From positions 1 through 64,000 of the forward strand of contig CANKJK010000015.1 in NCBI GenBank assembly GCA_947482665.1: a stretch of DNA of 64,000 bases, in the 5' to 3' direction. Below the pieces are notes generated by a model. The model was not told where the DNA came from, made no database searches, and worked only from the letters and a program-made list of their open reading frames with translations. This stretch comes from Acidobacteriota bacterium. GTDB taxonomy: Bacteria; Acidobacteriota; Vicinamibacteria; Vicinamibacterales; UBA2999. Below, one piece after another: positions 60,421-64,000 of this stretch (position 1 is the first letter of the stretch; the number at the start of each line of letters is the position of its first letter). The position numbers and the translations under genes are program-made.

Positions 60421-61380
60421 TTAGTCCAGCCGCATCCCCAGGCTCAGGCCCATGCCCTGCAGGATGTCCTTGATTTCGTTGAGCGACTTTCTGCCGAAGT
60501 TCTTCGTCTTCAGCATCTCGGCTTCGCTCTTCTGCACCAACTCGCGGATCGTGCGGATATTGGCGTTCTTCAGGCAATTGTAGGAGCGCACCGAGAGCTC
60601 CAACTCCTCGACACTCTTGTCGAGGTTTTCGTTACCGGTGCCCACGCGCGGCTGCTCGACCTGTGCGTCGGCAATCTGCTCGGCTTCGTCCAGGTTCACG
60701 AAGATGTTCATGTGGTCGCGGAGCAGTCGCGCGGCGAGCGACACGGCGTCAGTCGGCGTGACAGATCCATTGGTCCACACATCCAGCGTCAGCTTGTCGT
60801 AGTCGGTGGTCTGGCCGAGGCGGGCAGCCTCCACCAGGTAGTTCACCTTCTTGACGGGGGTGTGCACCGAGTCAATCGGGATCCAGCCAATCCCAAGGTC
60901 CTCGTCAAAGTTCTTGTCGGCGGAGATATACCCGCGGCCGCGCTTCATCCGCAGTTCCATGTGGAGCTTGCCGCCAGCGGACACCGTCGCAATGTGTGCC
61001 TCGGGCTCGAGCACTTCGACCTCGTGGTCGAGCTGGATGTCCTTGGCGCGCACGATGCCAGGCTTATCCACCCGCACGACCAGCGTCTTGGTCGCGTCCG
61101 AGTGAATCTTCAGCGGAATCTGCTTCAGATTCAGGATGATGTCCGTCGCATCCTCGACGACACCCGGAATCGGCGAGAACTCATGCAGCACGCCGTCGAT
61201 CTTCACGGCCGTGATGGCCGCGCCCTCGATCGATGAGAGCAGCACGCGGCGGAGCGAGTTCCCGATCGTCGTGCCGAAACCTCGCTCAAACGGCTGGGCA
61301 TAGAAGCGGCCGAACCGATCGGTGAGAGTCTCGCGCTCGACTTCGAGGCGCTTGGGACGCTGAAAACCTTTCCAGAGCAT
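60421..61380 (-). CDS. rpoA: RNA polymerase alpha subunit
   Basis: 319 residues. N-terminal dimerisation domain with [40 protein letters not shown], flexible linker, and C-terminal domain [18 protein letters not shown] and [13 protein letters not shown]. Start ATG with AAAGGA upstream. The 117-nt spacer before it carries the interleaved inverted repeats described separately. Confidence 0.97.
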   Translation of the reverse strand: MLWKGFQRPKRLEVERETLTDRFGRFYAQPFERGFGTTIGNSLRRVLLSSIEGAAITAVKIDGVLHEFSPIPGVVEDATDIILNLKQIPLKIHSDATKTLVVRVDKPGIVRAKDIQLDHEVEVLEPEAHIATVSAGGKLHMELRMKRGRGYISADKNFDEDLGIGWIPIDSVHTPVKKVNYLVEAARLGQTTDYDKLTLDVWTNGSVTPTDAVSLAARLLRDHMNIFVNLDEAEQIADAQVEQPRVGTGNENLDKSVEELELSVRSYNCLKNANIRTIRELVQKSEAEMLKTKNFGRKSLNEIKDILQGMGLSLGMRLD

Positions 61381-61401
61381 TGCTGATTCCTTTCGCGAAC
61401 G

Positions 61402-61481
61402 GGCCGACAGCTTCGGCCTCCAGACCTGCTAGTTGAACCGCCGGCCTCCCACCGCAGGTCTGTAAGGCTGCGGGCCGGCGG
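61402..61481 (-). ncRNA. Candidate pseudoknot mRNA element between rpsD and rpoA
   Basis: Read on the minus strand: stem 1 CCGCCGGCC (61481-61473) with GGCCGGCGG (61446-61438); stem 2 CAGACCTGC (61462-61454) with GCAGGTCTG (61429-61421). The two perfect 9-bp repeats interleave, giving loops of 10, 7 and 8 nt, as in an H-type pseudoknot; they could also be alternative folds. A separate hairpin GGCCGA/TCGGCC (61418-61402) follows, then AAAGGA and the rpoA ATG. Regulatory role is inference. Confidence 0.55.
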
Positions 61482-61497
61482 GTGCGAGTAAACGCGC

Positions 61498-62124
61498 TTA
61501 CTTCGAATACAACTCGACGATGAGCTGCTCCTGCACGGGCAGATTGATCTGCTCACGTGTCGGCAGCGAATTCACCTTGGCCGCGACGTCTCCCTCGACA
61601 CGCAGCCACTCCGGCACGCCTCGACCCTTGATCTCCTCGCGGGCGTGGAGAATGGCCGGGTGCTGGGCGCTGGTCTGACGGATCGCGAGCACGTCTCCCA
61701 CCTTCATCGAGAAGGACGGGATGTCGACCTTGCGGCCGTTAACGGTGAAGTGGCCATGCCGCACGAGCTGACGCGCCTGCGCTCGCGACGTGGCGAAGCC
61801 TGCACGGTAGGTCACGTTATCCAGGCGCCGCTCCAGGAGCTGCAGCAGCGTCTCACCCGTGATGCCACGGGTGCGCTCGGCCGCCTCGAAGTACCGGCGG
61901 AACTGATCCTCCAGCACGCCGTAGATGCGCTTGACCTTCTGCTTCTCGCGCAGCTGCACGCCGTAGCCCACCAGCTTCTGCTTCCGGGCCTTGCCGTGCT
62001 GTCCTGGGACGAAGTTCCGCTTCTCGATGCCGCACTTCTCGGTATAGCAGCGCTCGCCCTTCAGGAAGAGCTTCATGCCCTCCCGGCGGCAGAGCCGGCA
62101 CACGGGTCCGATATATCTAGCCAT
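61498..62124 (-). CDS. rpsD: 30S ribosomal protein S4
   Basis: 208 residues. [23 protein letters not shown] with CxxC and a further Cys in YTEKCGIE gives a zinc-ribbon-type S4 N terminus; the S4 domain has [20 protein letters not shown] and [18 protein letters not shown]. Primary 16S-binding protein; in E. coli it represses the alpha operon through an mRNA pseudoknot. It lies directly upstream of the candidate pseudoknot. Confidence 0.96.
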   Translation of the reverse strand: MARYIGPVCRLCRREGMKLFLKGERCYTEKCGIEKRNFVPGQHGKARKQKLVGYGVQLREKQKVKRIYGVLEDQFRRYFEAAERTRGITGETLLQLLERRLDNVTYRAGFATSRAQARQLVRHGHFTVNGRKVDIPSFSMKVGDVLAIRQTSAQHPAILHAREEIKGRGVPEWLRVEGDVAAKVNSLPTREQINLPVQEQLIVELYSK

Positions 62125-62144
62125 TCAGATGGTCCTTCTCGAAA

Positions 62145-62582
62145 TTAGACGCGGCGCCGCTTCGTCGGCCGGCATCCGTTGTGCGGGATCGGAGTGATGT
62201 CGCGGATCGACTTCACTTCGACGCCCACCGTCTGCAGCGCACGGATCGCGGACTCACGGCCGGACCCAGGACCCTTCACGCGCACATCCACGGAACGGAG
62301 TCCGTATGTCTTCGCGGTATTGGCGGCGCTGATGGCAGCCTGCGTGGCCGCGAAGGGCGTGCCCTTGCGCGAACCCTTGAAGCCGATGCCACCGGCGCTC
62401 GACCACGAGATGACGTGGCCTTCCACGTCCGTGATCGTAATGTGCGTATTGTTGAAGGAAGCGTGGACATGCGCGAGGCCGTGGTGCACCACGCGCTTCT
62501 CGCCACGCTTCTTGAAGGTCTTGCGCTTCTTCGCGCCTTCCTTCTTGTCGGGTCCTGCGCCCGCTGATTCGGTCTTGGCCAT
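62145..62582 (-). CDS. rpsK: 30S ribosomal protein S11
   Basis: 145 residues. After a Lys-rich N-terminal extension of about 25 residues comes the conserved core: [39 protein letters not shown]-like [17 protein letters not shown], and C-terminal [12 protein letters not shown]. Located between rpsM and rpsD in standard order. Confidence 0.96.
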   Translation of the reverse strand: MAKTESAGAGPDKKEGAKKRKTFKKRGEKRVVHHGLAHVHASFNNTHITITDVEGHVISWSSAGGIGFKGSRKGTPFAATQAAISAANTAKTYGLRSVDVRVKGPGSGRESAIRALQTVGVEVKSIRDITPIPHNGCRPTKRRRV

Positions 62583-62603
62583 GTGTCTCTCGGTTCGTCC
62601 TTA

Positions 62604-62978
62604 CTACACCGTCTTCTTCTTGGCGATGGCTCCCTTACGGGGGCCCTTGCGAGTCCGCGCATTCGTGCGGGTGCGCTGACCGTGCATCGGCAGGTTGCGG
62701 CGATGCCGCAGCCCACGGTAGCAGCCGATTTCCATCAGCCGCTTGATGTTCATGGAGATCTCCTTGCGGAGGTCACCCTCGACACCGCCCACCTCTTCGA
62801 GCACCCGGCTGATCTTCCGGACGTCGTCCTCGGTGAGGTCCTTCACCCGCAGATCCGGGCTCACGCCCGCCTGGGTCAGGACATCCGTCGAACGCTTCCG
62901 GCCGATGCCGTAGATGTACGTGAGCCCGATCTCGATCCGCTTCGTGCGCGGAAGATCGATGCCAGCAATGCGTGCCAT
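62604..62978 (-). CDS. rpsM: 30S ribosomal protein S13
   Basis: 124 residues, canonical length. [50 protein letters not shown] and [11 protein letters not shown] are all conserved. Three bases after rpmJ, so no room for the E. coli-type leader pseudoknot at this point. Confidence 0.97.
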   Translation of the reverse strand: MARIAGIDLPRTKRIEIGLTYIYGIGRKRSTDVLTQAGVSPDLRVKDLTEDDVRKISRVLEEVGGVEGDLRKEISMNIKRLMEIGCYRGLRHRRNLPMHGQRTRTNARTRKGPRKGAIAKKKTV

Positions 62979-62981
62979 CGC

Positions 62982-63095
62982 TTACCCCTGCCTCTGCTTG
63001 TGCTTTGCATTGGTGCAGATCACCCGCACGACCCCACGCCGGCGGACCACCTTGCACTTGGCGCAAATACGCTTCACCGATGCTCGTACCTTCAT
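62982..63095 (-). CDS. rpmJ: 50S ribosomal protein L36
   Basis: A 37-residue gene. [20 protein letters not shown] is followed by [13 protein letters not shown]: the CxxC, later Cys and His of the zinc-binding L36 form are intact, which confirms it despite its size. It ends TAA 3 bases before rpsM and starts 11 bases after infA. Confidence 0.96.
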   Translation of the reverse strand: MKVRASVKRICAKCKVVRRRGVVRVICTNAKHKQRQG

Positions 63096-63106
63096 AAGCC
63101 CGTCCC

Positions 63107-63325
63107 TTACAGTTTCCTCACAATCCGACCACGTGTCAGATCGTGTCTGGCGAGCGCCACTTCCACTCGGTCGCCCACGAGGATTCGCACGAAATTCCTG
63201 CCGTCCCCTGCCGCGAGATGCGCCGTGACGCGCCGTTCGCCGTTCAGGTTCACCACGTACAGCGCGCTCGGGAGCTGTTCCTCGACCACGCCTTCCACCA
63301 CCACGGCCGCAGCCGGCTCGCTCAT
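63107..63325 (-). CDS. infA: Translation initiation factor IF-1
   Basis: 72 residues from the ATG overlapping the map stop (ATGA), which matches IF-1 length. OB-fold with [40 protein letters not shown] and end GRIVRKL. More divergent than usual in the middle ([11 protein letters not shown] instead of HISGKMRKNYI), but position between map and rpmJ is diagnostic. Confidence 0.92.
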   Translation of the reverse strand: MSEPAAAVVVEGVVEEQLPSALYVVNLNGERRVTAHLAAGDGRNFVRILVGDRVEVALARHDLTRGRIVRKL

Positions 63326-64000
63326 CCCCGAATCGTGCCGAGGAGCTGCTCTACCCGACTCCGGTCCTGGTCGACCAATGTCAGGATTTCGCATCCATCC
63401 TTGGTCACCACGACCGTGTGCTCAAAGTGCGCCGAGAGGCTGCCGTCCTTGGTGACCGCAGTCCACCCGTCCGACAGCACCCTGACCGCTGCCTTCCCCG
63501 CGTTGACCATCGGCTCGATGGCCAGCACCATACCTTCCGCCAGTCTCGGCCCCCGTCCACCGGGCCCGTAGTTGGCGATCTGCGGTTCCTCGTGGAGTTC
63601 AGTGCCGATGCCATGGCCCACAAACTCCCGAACCACCGAAAACCCCTGCGCTTCCACGTGTCCCTGGACCGCCGCGCCGATATCCGAAACCCGCGCGCCA
63701 GGCCGAACCACGCTGATGGCCCGGAACAGGGACTCTTCGGTGGCACGAAGCAGGCCCTTGGCTTGCTCCGTGACCTTCCCGACCGGGACCGTCACGGCAC
63801 TGTCGCCGAAGAAACCGTTGAGCTTCGCGCCCATATCAATCGACACCACGTCGCCATCGCACAGTGCGCGATCCGACGGGATGCCGTGAACCACCTGCTC
63901 GTTCACCGAGGAGCAGATCGTCGCAGGGAACCCATGGTACCCCTTGAAGGCCGGCTCTGCCCCGGCTTCACGAACCCGCCGCTCAGCCAGCCGGTCCAGG
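63322..64000 (-). CDS. map: Methionine aminopeptidase, type I (5' end outside window)
   Basis: About 225 residues visible; the frame runs off the right edge and the N terminus is missing. [39 protein letters not shown] (metal Asp residues), [17 protein letters not shown] (metal His), [12 protein letters not shown] and [11 protein letters not shown] match MetAP type I, with all five metal ligands apparent. Removes initiator Met. Overlaps infA by 4 bases in the usual secY-adk-map-infA order (first two not visible). Confidence 0.95.
   Translation of the reverse strand, partial: LDRLAERRVREAGAEPAFKGYHGFPATICSSVNEQVVHGIPSDRALCDGDVVSIDMGAKLNGFFGDSAVTVPVGKVTEQAKGLLRATEESLFRAISVVRPGARVSDIGAAVQGHVEAQGFSVVREFVGHGIGTELHEEPQIANYGPGGRGPRLAEGMVLAIEPMVNAGKAAVRVLSDGWTAVTKDGSLSAHFEHTVVVTKDGCEILTLVDQDRSRVEQLLGTIRG

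Overview
The window is GC-rich, almost fully coding DNA with no tRNA, rRNA, CRISPR, transposase or phage gene that I can see. Gene content and order suggest a Gram-negative bacterium of the Acidobacteriota, most likely the Vicinamibacteria (subdivision 6): an Oar-like TonB-dependent receptor at the left edge, a Tat system, type IV pili with sigma-54 control, MacB-type permeases, an archaeal-type ProRS, and translation genes with long Ala/Pro-rich tails. The phylum call is inference from gene style; no rRNA is present to fix it.

Layout. 1-3.4 kb: end of a TonB receptor, a secreted metallophosphoesterase and a tandem universal stress protein. 3.4-6.3 kb: asnS and rimO, divergent across only 25 bp. 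6.3-15.6 kb: a translation/RNA operon rimP-nusA-infB-rbfA-orn-truB-rpsO-pnp, preceded by a terminator-like hairpin; orn occupies the slot where many bacteria carry the DHH nanoRNase nrnA. 15.6-18.8 kb: a cupredoxin and small membrane-protein genes. 18.8-30.6 kb: smc, a C-terminal processing protease, tatAC, prmA, proS, nadB and aroB.

31-51 kb is a large type IV pilus region, nearly all on the minus strand: two minor-pilin cassettes, pilD, an ABC transporter with a TPR protein, a VKOR-DsbA fusion, pilA, pilR, pilS, pilC, pilT, pilB and an outer-membrane protein gene. pilA has a textbook sigma-54 promoter with two 17-bp palindromes about 110-150 bp upstream, next to and overlapping the end of pilR. 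Weaker sigma-54-like sites lie directly in front of the start codons of three other pilus transcription units.

51-57.5 kb: a Yip1-family membrane protein, a MacA-like adaptor with two MacB-like permeases but no ATPase, and an orphan GAF-type sigma-54 activator. 57.6-59.7 kb: an EF-G paralogue. 59.8-64 kb: the end of the ribosomal-protein/alpha operon, read map-infA-rpmJ-rpsM-rpsK-rpsD-rpoA-rplQ on the minus strand and closed by a strong terminator. The rpsD-rpoA spacer contains two interleaved perfect 9-bp inverted repeats, that is, a candidate H-type pseudoknot, followed by a hairpin. This is the best candidate here for an undescribed regulatory RNA.

All calls come from reading the sequence and translations; no database or folding program was run.
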